Below are positions 11,725 to 26,100 of a stretch of 64,000 nucleotides of DNA, in pieces. The DNA comes from Cyclina sinensis. Lineage: Eukaryota; Mollusca; Bivalvia; Venerida; Veneridae. The stretch's first letter is position 1. Each line of letters opens with the position of its first letter. The stretch covers positions 33,094,361 to 33,158,360 of the forward strand of contig JAAONU010000003.1 of assembly GCA_012932295.1 (NCBI GenBank), given 5' to 3'. Under the pieces are notes generated by a model. It saw only the letters and a list, made by a program, of their open reading frames with translations. It did not search any database and was not told the DNA's origin. The translations under genes were made by a program, and so were the position numbers.

Positions 11725-14190
11725 GCTGCCATATTCAATGCTTACATTTGTATCCTATATTGTTTCATTTGTAATGTAAAATTATATCAATTTGTATTTT
11801 TCATTAGCAATTAATAATTTCTTCATTTATATTCAATGTTTTTACATTTGCGTTTAATAATTTTCACTCATTAAGAAATGTCAGTTTGTACTGTAAAAGT
11901 CATATTTGTATTCTATAGATAGTAATCAATTAGTGTTTTATAATCCTGATTGGTATTAAATATTATCTTCATTGTAAAAATCACAACTGTGACTAATAAC
12001 TGATTCATTACTATTCAATCTTGAACTTATTTGTATTTTATACGTGTAACATCATTTGTATTCTATAATTGAATTCTGGGATTTGTTTGTTGATTTTATC
12101 ACAACGGACCTCATCGGCTGACGGAAAAAAACATGACAACACCAATATCACGATATAAAGACGTCAATGATTTCACTTATAGGGTAATTTCAGAAATAGA
12201 AGCACCAGAAAACACGTGTCTTGTGTCTATAATTTTTAACCAGCTGGCACACTACCTACGTGGAGTGAGCAATAATATTTACCCTTAGCCAAAAAAGTCT
12301 ACCGTAACAAAATCATTTAAAAAATCCTAGAATCAATAGTGGGATACTACGTCATCGCGCACTTGCTCCTTGCTTTCATGCGGACCGACTTCCTCGCTTG
12401 AATTGTAAAATGGTAATGTTCGATAAGAAATATGTAGAGTTTTAAAAAGAAGCATCTTGTGCACCGAAGATTGGTTTGTATGCTTTGTATATACGTAAAG
12501 AATTGTTATAGTTTGATAAGGAAATTCATCGACATTTTTCTTCATAAAACTAATTTCGTGATGTTGGAAACTTCAGTAAACAAACTTACAAATATTTATT
12601 GTATATTTTTACATCAAACGTCATTACTCTAAAATAGCTGAAACTTATTTCGTTTTTGAGCATTGTTCTACATAGCCTATCAGATAATTCACTGCTATAA
12701 ATGAAATTGTCATTGTTTTGTACATTTAAAAATCTGAATCTAATAAAAATATGTTCTTAAAAAAACATGTGTATATAGTTAGTTCCGTTATTCTTTTTTC
12801 GAGTAAGGAACTGGGAACTAATATAGTTCCTTTTTTCTTATTTAAATCTGAATAAGGAATAGAAGATGTACGCATGGAAACGGGTCAGTATCTTGCATAA
12901 CTGTATTAGATTATGCATTTTAAATCACCAAATTGTTCACTTAAAGCATATTTCTGTTCGTTCTAAGATTAAATGGGAAAAATCTGAAATGAGAACAACT
13001 GAAAAAATGTTTGCAGAAACGATATTAGAAACATGAAATTATCAGAAATGCATATGCAAATGAACAATCCATCGCCAGTATAATCATTAAAGCACTGGCG
13101 TGGCGGAATACTTAAAAAAGAATAGGGAACAAGGTCCTTTATTTATTGTTCGAGTTGTATATTATTTTTTCAAATGTTTCACCAAAGATGCTTTAATATG
13201 CAGTCATTCCGATTATTGTTCCTTAATTTTTTCTATGCAGTTTAAAGAAAAACAATTGTTATTTCCCCATTTCATTATTCAAATTTGAATAAGGAATAAA
13301 GAACTGGGTTTCTTTTCCTTATTTGACTTGTATTTTTAAATTTCAGCGAAGATGCTCTATGCAGTCAGTCTGATAATTGTTTCTTGGTATTCTTATCTAT
13401 TTAAAAGAAAAATAATTGTAATTGCCGCAATTCCTTGCGTAATTTCTTTTGTTCCTTATTCGGATTTGAATAAGGAGCTGGACCCTTATTCTATATTCGA
13501 AACAGTGCGTGCGACTAGTGTGGACGGGAATATAAAACATCAGGGAAGCTGAATAAGCACGAGAAATCACACCAAGGTTTGGCTAATACACGTGCTGTGT
13601 GTGTGTGGAATTGTACTGTTACTGTACTGTTGAAATGCTGTTACACTGTAGATGAGAACAAGAACGAGATATGCTTACCAAAATCTATTTTTCTGAATAT
13701 GTTTTATGATGAGATTTCGAAGGCGTAAATGATTTTGTTCTGGGAGAACGACCATCTTACATTTCAAGCGAGGAATTGTTGACAAAATATCGGTCCGCAT
13801 GGAAGCAAGGAGCAGGTGCGCGATGACGTAGAATGCAATCAAGGAATATAAATCTAAAACGTACACAATGTATATGAGTTTAGGTTTGAATATTAACGAA
13901 ATAAATATTAAATACAAATGGATTTTTACAATAAAAGAAAAGATTAAACAACTGATAGGAATTTTGCAACATAGATAAATCACTATTGAATACAAAAACT
14001 AGATATATTAAACAAATTGACGGGATTGAATAGAACTGAAAATTATCAAGTACAAATGTAAATTTATTGAATATAAATGAAGACATTATTAAATACTTAT
14101 GAAATATATACAAAACAAACTGATATAATTTTACAAAACAAATGAAACAATATAGAATACAAATGTAAACATTGACAATATTGCAACGTT
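11725..14190. mobile_element. Foldback element with long inverted arms
   Basis: Arm 1 (11725-12422) and arm 2 (13740-14190, reversed) align over several stretches: TTACATTTGTAT, CTATATTGTTTCATTTGT, GTAAAATTATATCA, CTTCATTTATATTCAAT, and TACGTCATCGCGCAC with GCTCCTTGCTT and CATGCGGACCGA. Arm 1 has about 250 extra bp (12080-12340). The arms carry irregular subrepeats of TTTGTATTCTATA. The 1.3-kb centre has three hairpins but no transposase. Long arms recall Mutator-like or foldback elements; the class is undetermined. Frames of 106-121 residues on the minus strand of arm 2 are not considered genes. Confidence 0.68.
12780..13510. repeat. Three GAATAAGG hairpins
   Basis: TTCTTATTTAAATCTGAATAAGGAA (imperfect) lies near 12836, TTATTCAAATTTGAATAA (a perfect 18-bp palindrome) near 13276, and TCCTTATTC-ggattt-GAATAAGGA near 13454. 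All are inside the foldback centre, each close to a GGAACTGG-like or GAGCTGG-like motif. Confidence 0.6.
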
Positions 14191-17100
14191 TCATATACAG
14201 TAGATAGCTGTTTCCCATCAAACCTCTAAATAAGTATAAACTCAAACGAGTTGATTGTAGAAGTAGCTGTAATAAAAATAATCGATAAAAATAAATATCA
14301 AAATCTTATTTTATATGCTTTAAAAATTATGTCAGGCTCTTATAATAATTGACCATTGTCTCTAAGGTTTTGAAAAATTGAAGACTCGTATTAGATGTGA
14401 TTTGTACAGTTGAAGTTTCTAGCATTACTCAATTATAAAAGATCGTGTATTTATCCTGCGCTTTTCAATGCAGTAGTCATATTAATGGGCGTATTTATAC
14501 GATGTAAAATGTTGTACAATTGTAAACTTAAATAGACTCTCCATCAATAATTCATTTTGATATAGACTTATTTAGTTATAAGTCACAGCTAATTTGATAG
14601 ACAAATAAACATTTGCAACATATACCGGTTTTACAGTCATGTCAAAATATTACTTTAAAATTTTTAAAAGTGTTTTTTTTTCTGTACTGTATGGTATTTA
14701 TCATTTCTTCTTTCTTCAGTGTTTACTTATTGTAATTGTTCAGATTAGAAATAAAATGGCACGTAAACTAGCACTTATGAGTAAATATTTTCTTTTTGGC
14801 GTTCATACAAAGCAAATGTCACATATCCCATTTAATAAAAACTAACAAATTGTGAATTAAGTAGAAAAGTGCGTGCAAAACGAACAGAAATTGCATCTGT
14901 TTTACCATTGTTACTGAAGGTTCTCTTGGGGGGAAAAGCTTTGATCGCCCTTTCTTTTAATCCAAAATATCATAAGAAAATAGTTTCATTCGCCCAGGAG
15001 TGGTCGCAATTTCAATTATGAAGCAATTTATTTGCAATGAATATTTTCTACTTCCCGGTGGATTTCAATTTTGAACCCTCCAATACCGTAATAAGTGATA
15101 TTATTCCGCTAGGGCAGTGAATTACCAAGTCAGAATTCACTCAGGTTACATATTCGTTGCAAATTAAAGCAGGTAATCTGTAACTGTACCTGTCTGTTTA
15201 AAACTTGTTCCATACTTTTTCGATTGAAATACAAGCGCCAATGCTACCATGATCTTCCCGCGGCTCTACTTCCACGGGAGATACTTAAGCAGAAAAAGAT
15301 ATAAATGGATTCATAAATCAGATTTGGTTTTTAAGATATTAATTGGACTTTTGCTTCTCGACTTCTGTTGAGAGGGCAGCAAATCGCTGTTAATGAGTGT
15401 TGTCTGCCCAGTCGAGCTAAGTGTTTGAGGCGCCAACTACAACTGGGACCACACTATCGTAATCTGCATGCGTAGGACATTGTTAGCAAATGAACACAAG
15501 AACGTCAACCGCTAATAAATTCAATTAGAGATGGACGCAGATTCATAGAAGGTGCACGAATAAACTAGTGGGCTGTTTAGTGTTTTTTGACCAAACATAT
15601 CTGGCAACAGGGTAGACTCGACAAAATAAGGATATATATTTATTAAGAAAGAAAGACATTTTATTACGAGGTCATTGGAGACAATTAAATTTATAACAGG
15701 TAAAAAATCTTTGTTGTATATATATAATTGAAACATTTTTGTTTCGGATTTGTTGTAAATGTTTAAAAATTTCTAATTAAAATCTGTTCAATTGTATGAT
15801 TGATAGAACAATTCTGGATTCAATGAAATAAATTTGCATAATATCTTCCTTGGAATGAGTTCTGTATAAAGCAAATACATACAGAAAAGACTATTTAAAA
15901 AAGGTTTCAAAAACTTGTTTGTATCATGAAACAAAACAAAAATCTGTGTTTAAAATATTTTGAGAATTTAAGCTAGTACTGTTATGTTCAAGCAAAAAAA
16001 AATCTTTAGAAATTAAGAACTATAATGTTCACTACTCCTCGATGCATTAGTTTAATGGTGTTACATTTTCTTAATTTAATGCAAATGCACTTTTTACGCA
16101 GATAATTCCATGTTTTTAAATGCGTTACTTCATTTTGAAATGGGTTTAGGACACTTTGAAAGATGTTTCCCTTCTTTGTTACACAGCCTGATTTTACGAG
16201 TTTTGTTTTAAAGAAAAAAAGCTATGTGGGAGAGTAGAAAGTAAATATTTTTCTAGTATAGAGTAGTGTCTGTTTCAAAAGACGAAATGCCAAACTTCAT
16301 CAACCTCTTTCAGAAGTTTAACTGGTTAGGCAAACCTGCTTTTCTTTTCAGTCTTTCTGCTTTCTTAAATTTATGTTCATAGCGGCATTTCCATTTTTTT
16401 CTGAAATAAGCGGTTGAACAGTTATTTTAGTATTTGTAAGTAACTGAAGAAGTTCTGATGTATCAATAACATATTATTGTTTGAGATAAAAGCTTTTTAC
16501 ATGTAATATTTTACATGTAATATTTCCAGTTTTGCACTGCTATTGAGCCATATACATTAGTTATAACAAAGTAAACCCAAACTGAGACAAAAAGAGTTTG
16601 GATGGATGGTGTTAATGTATATTTTTATTAAACTAAATATGTTCGTACGGATAATTTAGACTTAATGGCATTTAAAGCAAAACAAAAAAGAGATACATTT
16701 ACAGTCGTAGAAAAAATGCTTTAACTGAGAAAAGAAAACATAACTGAGATAAAACATTATTTTATTTGAACGGAATCTGTTTGGTATGTGTATCTTTGAG
16801 GTATCTAAAAGCATTTTAAAATTACTTCTAGATAACAAAAAAAGTTTGTTTTTTTCAACATATATTTGTTTTGTCTTTTCCATCACTTTTATGGATATTT
16901 ATGAATGTTTCTTGTAAGCATTTAGCATATTTTGATTTTAGAAAAAAATTATGAAATGTTAGAAAGCTGATTTCCAAAAATTTAACTTACATGAATGTTC
17001 GCGTTTACATAGTGGAAGTTTAATTTAGCAATCACAGATGCCATCTAATTTGTAGATTAAATTATTCATTAAAATATTGTTCATTGATTTAAATCAACGA

Positions 17101-20100
17101 AGATACTATCAAGATAGTAATTATCTAATTAATACGTGTAGATGAGCTGATACAAGATTAAAAGGTTAACGTCCAGCCTTTGAAATAGATACCGCCATTA
17201 AATTTAGTGTTAATGTGAGTCCATATGGCTTAACTTTATGTAAGCAACTCTGGAACAATACCCAGAGATAGATTGTAAAGTTATATGGGTTTAACTGTGG
17301 GTGCTTACTTCATTTAAACGAAAGTGTATTCAAGTTTATTTTCCTTTGATGTTCTAATCATCTCGAAACTGTAAAATAAAAAACTTGTTCCAACAGAAAT
17401 TAAAGTCTTATTAGATATTAAGATTTTCGTATAGTTATGTGTATTCAGTGATAATTATGAACGCTGTAGGTGTTGAGAATTACAACAGTAGCAGCCTAAA
17501 ACGATACAGTTTGAGTCATCTTCATCCCCGGAAATTTTGGCAACAAAAATATTAACTGTATGCGTTCCTCCTCAATGTTGACATCTTTGAAAACTAGCGA
17601 GACATGGCACTCGCACAGATTGTTTTGAAAATAAATTTACATTCTTTCAATATATTTTCTTAATGTCAAAGGATATAGATATAAAGTTCTAAGCCTCTAA
17701 CAAAGAAAACAAAAGAAATTTATTCTATGGTCAAAATACGTTTGTTAAAGAACATATCATTTTAACCTTGATTTTGTATTTATACAAGTGGGAAAGTGCC
17801 GTTTTTTTCCGATGTTTCTTCAAAATAACAGACGTTGTTCAAATACCATTTTCAAAGATGTCTCTTTTTATGAAATTGACTGAATACCACAGAATTAAGT
17901 AAAAGCTACATCAAAGCTTGCAAGATGTTCATGAAAACCACTGTAAACTTGTTTTAAATGTTTGAATTCCAGAGGAAAAAACCTGTAAGTGTAATTCGAA
18001 ACTGCAGGTCAATCAAGAGTGATACCACTGGTGGTTTTCTTTCTTTTTTTCCTTATCTTAACGAGGAATCGTCTGCTAGATTGCCAAAGATACATGTGAT
18101 AAACATCTCAAACGATGTTTGAACAGAATTGAGACAGTATTACGTGGACGAACAAAAACCTTGATAGCATGCGAATTGGATTGTCTGCTTTTTTCCAAAT
18201 AAACGGCTGCGGACAAAAGAAAATGTTTAGCTCATACCAATAAGATTACGGTTGATTGCAATAAACTATTTCAGGTCACTAAATCTCCGTAGAGCATGTT
18301 GCCAAGTGAAAAAAGAACCAATACCAGTGATTTTGATCTTATCTGAACTTACTTTAGCAAACTTCTCTTAACAAGCCAAGCAATTCCTTTCAATTTTGCG
18401 AGTTTAAAATTCTCTATTGAAAAAGGACAATATATTCTCAACAAAAATATTTTCTATATATGTTTTATACGTTTTGTTTTTCAAATCCTTCGGGGTTTAA
18501 AAGACAACCTTATCGGGAGTGGATAAAACAATGGAATTTTGCGCTAGCAGATCTTTAAATGTTTACTTTAAAGATTGAACAGATTCTAGAAGTAAATTTG
18601 GAAAAGAGTTGTCAATATCTCCTTTCAGTTTGTGCGAAAAGGTCACTAACTTTCATGTTTAGATGATGGCTGTCTTTTGATGTTTATAAAATATGTCGTT
18701 ATTCAATTTTTAGATTATATAACAGATATGGTTTTGAGGTCGTTAGGAAAAAACAAGTAATGTAACATATTTTTCACTAACAACTATCAATTACGTCTTA
18801 GCTTGCAAAATCATTTTATTTCATTTAGAAAACAATTTTTTTAATTGAGGCTTTTAATTACATATTCGCTGAAAAGACATGCCATTTTCCTAAAATCAAA
18901 ACGTCAGAAGATATATGTGTCCACTAATCTCCTAACAGTATTTAATCCGGTTCGTCTGCATTGGTTACTCACAAATTAAAACAAGGCATTCATTACACTT
19001 ATTTACGGTAACAGTTTATTTATCCATTCATAATTACCCACAATTTCCGGTTTTGTAAGACTTTATCGACTTATAAAAAGACACTTCCTTATATAATATT
19101 TCCTGTGGTTTAGATTTTTTTATCTATAAGCTAATATTATTAGGTCATATTTGGTATGTGGCTTAGCTTACAGTTTGATGTTTACTTCAATGTGAGTAAA
19201 GCCGCCACTCCAAGCTAAAATTTGGAAGGGTTAGAGTTTACTGACCTTTTAAACTGAAATTCTTAACGTAAGTTATCAAAGCTTCTAAGGTCGCTCTGTT
19301 CCATTATTTATTTTGATTCCTTCTAAAAATCGTATGTTGGAATTTCTGAAGACTTAAATGAAATCTAAAGCAATGGTTTTAACTTTGTAAAACAAATTTT
19401 GCGTAAATCACACAATTAATAAGTATCGTTTTAATAATCGTAGATTTTTTTTTAAAAAATCGTGTAAACAGTACATGGAATAAGTACTATCGTTGCTTAA
19501 TCAAAATCTGACTCTTGCTTCCACATGTTATGTTTAATTCAGTTGTTATAATTCAGTCCCTTAATGTTCTCACTATCATGTTTTAAATCATTTAATACTA
19601 ACACGTGTAAAAACAAAATTACTATGTAGTCTAAGATTTCCAGGAACTCCCGTTTAAACGACAAACAAAGTTTCTAATGACTTTGATACTTAATACAAAA
19701 CATTTAGAAATCACTTATTTGATGTGAAAGACCTATCAATATATTATATCTTTTTTTTTGTTCCTAAAGTCAATTAAAAAATACTGAGCATTCATTTTTT
19801 CAGCTTATTTGGCTAGAATAACCTTATTCATTATAAAAGCAAATACAACAGGATTAAAAATTCTATAAACTTGTAAGTATTTGCCCCCTGTACAGGCAGT
19901 AAAAAGTCTAGCTGATAGTGCAAACAATCGGTCATGTCGTGTGCATGCAATGGATGCAAATACAATGGATAGCATTGTTGCATGTTACGTCAAATACACT
20001 CTCTAATCCAAAAACAAGTGCAGAAAGAAAATTCAAGAAACTTGCATCTTTTTGGTGAATTGATAAAATTTGCGAAGTAATTTGTATGAGAACGTCTTGG

Positions 20101-20561
20101 AACAAGAATATATCTGCTTTTACGTGAACGATCCCTGTTTTCCAGGTAATGCTAAAAAGCATAGTAACTATATTCACATTGCTTACACAGTGTTCTTACT
20201 TCCAAGGAAGTAAAACCATTCATTGAGGCATTCTAGCAAATATTTTACAAACTGTAGATTTTAAGTAATGAAAAATAGGTTTATTTCATTTGACACTAGT
20301 ATGGAATTCACTGGAAGACAGACAAATAAACCAAATATAATTTCTGTTTTCCTTCGTTAAATTATCCAGCTAGAAAACACTTAATTGGCAATTTCTTAAT
20401 TATGTTTCCGTTCAAAGTACAGTTATATGATATATTATTCAATGAGTTTTTTACTAAAATAATCAGAAAATTACAATTAATAATGACTAAGAAATGCCTT
20501 GAAGAAATAAAGAAAAGCAATAGCTGTAACGTCCTCCTAGTGATATTCTCTGATATTCTTA

Positions 20562-20608
20562 ACACGCAAGGGAAGTTTCTCTTCTTAAGAACATTCTCCC
20601 TTGCGTGT
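20562..20608. repeat. Perfect 12-bp inverted repeat
   Basis: ACACGCAAGGGA and TCCCTTGCGTGT enclose 23 bp. A further CTCCTAG/CTGGAGG pair lies outside. The stem is GC-rich in AT-rich surroundings. Two overlapping frames of 91-96 residues over it are not judged to be genes. Confidence 0.8.
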
Positions 20609-20747
20609 ATCTGGAGGAGCCATGTTTTTAGTTCGTTTTTTTTTTTTTTCATTTTATTTCGTCTAAAGTATGTCTAAATTAATATGTATTTAGCATGGGT
20701 AATAATTATTATATCATCTTTCTGGCTGAAAATAGAACTTGTTGATT

Positions 20748-20798
20748 ACAATAGCAATACGTAAACAATAGCAGTACGTAAACAATAGCAATACGTAA
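20748..20798. repeat. 17-bp unit repeated three times
   Basis: ACAATAGCAATACGTAA is repeated with a single A/G change in the second copy. Confidence 0.9.
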
Positions 20799-21997
20799 AA
20801 GCGATCTCAATGGTTAGTCTTGCTCCGCCAGCAGTCGAATGAAATAATGTAAGTAAATATGCTGTGAAGTTTAAATCATTCCACTGTCTGCTGTGACTTA
20901 GATGCATTCTTTTTATCTGCAAACCAGAACAAGTTGCCAAGTGGATCAAATGCATATTGACGTGCCAATATATTTTTCTATGTTTCTTGATTATGTTTTA
21001 TTCAAGTTAAGATAGGTCTACTTGCTTACAGTAAAATGTATTTCTATTAAAAAGAATTAAAATACTTTTTTGTACTAGTTTAAAACAATTCAAAAAACTT
21101 GTTGATTTGAGGAACAGAATTTCTTAGATGGACTCCAGATAATTACAGATGTATAGGACTATACTCGGATCAGCTCGCTGTCGCGTATACATATTATTTC
21201 AAAAGTTTAGTTCATATAACATATGTGTCAATCGAGCGCAAACGGAACAAAGTATGTTTGATTTTCCCTTATTTTTTGGGTGTTAAGTGTAATTAATTGT
21301 TGTGAACTTTTCAAGTAATCCAATTTAAAACAAGCTCGAAAATATACTCGTATCAGCTTTGAAACATTGTTCGATTAGATAAAGATTCATCTAGTGTGTA
21401 GAAGTAATTGTCTACCAATTATCTAGTGCTGTATAGAAGTCAAGCTCTTTTCGAGGATTTAACACATGACCTCCTTAGAACGATAACATGCCAATCTACA
21501 AACCTGCTTACTGGTTAACACTGATTAAATCTGTAATCAGAGACAAACTAAACTAAACCAGAATAAACAAAACTATTTTCTCTTGAGAAGGTTCTTATAA
21601 GAAATTATGACTGCTATTAACTATTGTACAGTACAGTATGAAAGTGATCAATTATAGTTATTCAAACTTTTATTGCTTGTCAATATATTGTATATTATAT
21701 TTAATGTTTCCTAACGCTTGACTTTCGCCCTCGCCACGAGTATAATCGGAAATGTAAGCTAGGCTGACTGCTTAGGCCAATTCAATATTTATGTTAATGG
21801 CACACTTACTGGTAATGCGCCATTATTGGAGAAAACCTCAGTTTTGATTGGGTCACAAAGCGGCTTTATTAGGTTACCTATACTGTAGAATTAATGTATC
21901 GAGAAACGTATTTTTCAGTCTTTAGAGGAAAGAGTAAATAAACGCATAAAGATATTTTGACAGCGGAAAATGTACAGTAGTATTCAGAACTTTTCAG

Positions 21998-22205
21998 GAA
22001 ATATTTGAAAAATTTAGTCAGTGACGTAAAATTAGAAATGCGACTGGAAGCTGAAACTGATATTAAGTTAATAGTTCGCTTAATAAAGCCACATACTAAA
22101 ACTGCCATCTTTAAACGTAAAAGATGGAAGAAACTTAAAGCATTGTTAAAGAAAAACACATGTGGAAAAACCTTGTCTTATGAGTATTTCACAAATGACA
22201 GTTAA
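21998..22205 (+). CDS. Possible terminal exon, unknown basic protein
   Basis: After an acceptor-like tattcagaacttttcag, a frame of 69 codons runs to a TAA. The product is strongly basic and helical (LEMRLEAETDIKLIVRLIKP then KTAIFKRKRWKKLKALLKKN). No other frame stays open from this acceptor. No upstream exon and no family were recognised. It may be chance in AT-rich DNA. Confidence 0.2.
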
Positions 22206-25200
22206 GAGAATTTTGATAAATTCCTTGTCTTATAAAAAGTTAACATTAGCAACATTTTTCCGACGGACTTGAAAATCAACAAATCAATCGTGAATTAATA
22301 CCTGAAGATTAAAAGTGGAAACAGAGGTAACTATCCGAAACTATACGAGTATAAAAGCATTGACGTTTACCGATCACTTGGTTTTGCCACGTAAACATTA
22401 TTTCGTATCTACGTACTATCCCGAGAATTTTTAGCTGAAACTTTCAGGTTTGTCTGACACTTTTTAAAGCATAATTATCCATTGAAATTAACAACAATCT
22501 AAACAGTGTTTTACATTAATTTACTTTCTTCTTAGCTAATGTATGAATATCTTTAGCATTGTATTTCGATGTCCAGGGGAAAGACCTTGATGTAAAAAAT
22601 AATACCAAAAAAAAAAAATCAGTCCTGTCAGATTTTATGATAACTTTACTACTATTATGATTACTTCTACTACTTCTGTTACTACAAGTAGTAGTGGTAG
22701 TTTTTTTCTAAATTAACAGAAATAATTTTAAAGTACAACATTTTCGGCTATATTATAAGAATTACATTTGTACGCAGTGTAGTTTCGTCACATGCTGTCG
22801 GGAAAAAATGCCAATGCAAACTAAAAAATGCGCTTTAGGAAGTTTATACACACTTCCAGTATTCATAAATTCTTCCTATTAAGTACTGTTTAAGTATTTT
22901 TTCTCGACTGAGTTTCGACTTTTAGAGCTAATTATTTTCTTCACATTTAATTTGGTGGAATGCCGACATTCTTCGTTTATTAACACTTTAAGTCAATTTA
23001 AAAAAGAGGTAAAACATGACAATGGTTCAAATTTATTATAAATAAAAATGTTTCATGCAATGAGGCAGTTGGTTCTGTATGAATGGATGTTTAATTTTGT
23101 CAATGAATTAATTTAGCTTGAAACTTTTTTTATTTTTTGGAAAAATAGTTTTACATACTAAATGCATATTCAATGGCGTTGTATAGTCAACATTGAATTA
23201 AAATATAAATCAAACATTAAAGCAACAAACATATAAAGAGATTAATTCCAAACAAGTACAAACAAAGATACTAAAGATACTGTGAAGCGTTCATATTTGA
23301 GGAGAGTTTCGAAAAAAGAGGGCCAATATATACCAAATTACTTCAGTTCTATACGTTCTCTTTGAAATTCTTAGAGTTATCAGAAGGGACAATTTCAGGT
23401 GTATCAAAGTGTTATTGGAAATTTAAAAGATGATGGCGACGACACATACTGTCAAAAATATAGTTGAAATGTGCCAAGGGAGCCAAACACTTACTGTAAT
23501 ATAAACGGTGGCCCTGTTTCAATGTTATCAATAGATCACTTTCCTTAGATTTAGAAAATGAATATATTTACAAAAAAAGAAAAACAAGTATCTTTGTAGA
23601 ACGAGTTAAAATTATTTTGCTAGCCAGTTACCTTCAAAATTTCTGCAAATTATTTAAAATACCTTAATAAATTTTAGGATCTAAAGTTCGATTTCATTTC
23701 TTGTTCTGATTAATGTTAGTTTATTGCAACATAGAAACAAATGACAAAATGCATCGTACTTGGCCTTAATTTGGTTGTTATAATTATGCCGACTGCCTCC
23801 TCAACATTTCATTAAATAATTGATTAATTTTTGTGGTCTCTCGTAGATTTGCAACTCTTTGATTTCTATACAGCGATTATAAAGTGGTAAAATAGCGGTT
23901 TTAGTTGGCATTTCTAAATAATTGTGGATTTGATCAACATCAACTACTTTAGCCGCTTTTACACGTAAGTACTTCATATATTCTTACATTTAAAGAACCA
24001 TGTTGAGGAGCGGTTATTTTTTTGTTGTGAATTTTAAAGTCTGATGAAAGTTTCTTTACATGCCGTCTTTCTGCAGCAAATTTGTAATGGTTGTATAAGA
24101 TAATAGACTAACTCATGCGAAAAGATTTTAATTGTTATAGAACCTGTTATTTAGACATATTATAAAGTAATCTTCATACCGTTTTTATCTTAAAAAATTT
24201 AACTATTTATCAGATCTCTAGGTCATGAGCTTCATTAGCACAGGAAGTAACTTTTCTCATCCGCAAAAAGCAGGGAAAGCATTGGTCACAAGTAATGTCC
24301 GTTCGTTGTAAACGGAAAAATGTTACATGAAAGTTTAACAAATCAGTTTGTCGTTAGGTCGAAATAATCGAATAAACTCCAAGAGAAAAATTATTTCTAT
24401 GTATTTTAGACTCACAAATGAGCCTTTCAACACGCGAAACTAATTTGTATATACAAATCGGATCCATCGTCGACCTAAGATAAAGATGCAGTGCTTAGAT
24501 TTGGCTCGGTAGCTGAGTTGTGGATTTGTATATATACTTAATTATGTGTACAACTTATTATGAAACAGCACTGGCTTTCGGTTTGGCACCAGACCTAATG
24601 CCAATAGTAATTTAAGGTAATAATAATTAAGATATAACTAAACTATCAAAAAGACTACTATTTACAACTGATTTCTTCATTTGTACTAAGCACATGACTG
24701 ACCTTTTACTCAATGCATTGAAATTTTGCTGAGAAGTTTTAAATACACCATGCTGTTTTCAAAGAGACCTTGAATAACAGAAAGATAAATATTTGACTGC
24801 GATTGGTCTTTGCTTTGTGTCGGAAGGCGATCTTATGCAGTGATCTGGCTGAATCAAAAATATTTCTGTGACGATATTTTAAGGAGAAGATTCAATGTGT
24901 AACAATTTAACTTTGCATTTTCTTTTCTCCTTTAAGGAGCTTTCATAAAACGAGCCGTTATGAGTATGTTTAGTATGTTTTCTACATGTTGCAGTCGCTT
25001 GTGCTGCTTTAAAAATAATATTTTATACGTATTTGGTAATAGTCCGATGGGTCGATTAAGAAATAATGTTGACTTCTTTAAACGTTCGCCAAAAAAGAAA
25101 TAATAAAGAAAATATTAGAAATAATAAATTGATAGAAAATCACAAATAAGTGATACATCAGCATGTCATTCAGTGCGATGGAAAAACAGGAAAATTTCTG

Positions 25201-25959
25201 GTGAAAAGGTTCTGCAACTTTAACAGTTTTTGTAGTAAAGACATTACGGATCTGTACTTGCTGATACTGAGTAACAACGAAACAATAATTGTTTTGTGAC
25301 ATAAATTTATTTGAAATATGGCAGTAATGACTATAACAATTTAAAAATCGTTTACAGTTACAATGGTAATTATGGTAAAAGTTACGTTAAGATACAAGTA
25401 AGGGAAGACATCGCCATTTATTGCTAGAGCAGAAAAAAAGTCATGTCTTTTTATTTGAGGTGAAATGAGTGAGTAAATTCCCAATAGATTTATACATGTA
25501 TGTAAAATAATGGCCGTAAAAGTAATTCCAAGCGGATAAATGATATTAACATGATTATAGAAAAGTATGACATATTTTTAAGTTATCTAACAGTTTTCTC
25601 CACTCACAAAAATGAGAGAAAAAGAAATTACTCCGTTTTGCAATTTCTCAAAAGTCTTGTGTAATAAACTCAGTAACTGTCAATGAACGCATTATTGTAT
25701 ACGCGTTAAATCCTTTCCTATTAGCACATGAAATGAGATTTGTTGTACCTTTTCTTTATAAATGTTTGTCACTGGTATTTTGGCGACCAATAACTGCTTT
25801 TATACTTGAGGGATCTATCGTCTAGAACATCTTGGGTTCCTCCATCAACACCAATTTAACAGAATCGTTACAAACAACCGCGGGCGCATCTCTAAAGGAA
25901 TAAAAGACTTGTCAACAATGCCTTAATAATCTAATTTGCTCTCAAACGTGGGACAGTGA

Positions 25960-26060
25960 TAGTGACGTGAAATTGAATTGAAGCCAAGGAAGCTATTTTG
26001 CATAGATGTTTCCACACTTGAGATACATTGTCCTTTCAGAAGACAATAAAAGCTAGAATT
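25960..26060 (+). promoter_or_regulatory. Possible elevenin promoter elements
   Basis: A CRE-like TGACGTGA lies at 25963-25970. An AT-rich AATAAAAG, which could serve as a weak TATA element, lies at 26045-26052, about 50 bp before the exon 1a start codon. CRE-type sites are common in neuropeptide promoters. Both are short matches that could occur by chance, and no initiator is evident. Confidence 0.22.
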
Positions 26061-26100
26061 GCTTCGGCTATCACTCTTTTTCTAGTGGTGTAAAGCAATC

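Larger units (their letters stand above)
14191..25955. other. Largely featureless AT-rich stretch
   Basis: Apart from the hairpin at 20.56 kb, the 17-bp repeat at 20.75 kb and the tentative basic exon near 22.0 kb, I see only AT-rich sequence with short frames. Confidence 0.45.

Noticed and set aside
13675..14245. Two overlapping minus-strand frames of 106 and 121 residues
   Set aside because: They lie in an arm of the foldback and consist of AT-driven residues from TTTGTATTCTATA subrepeats.
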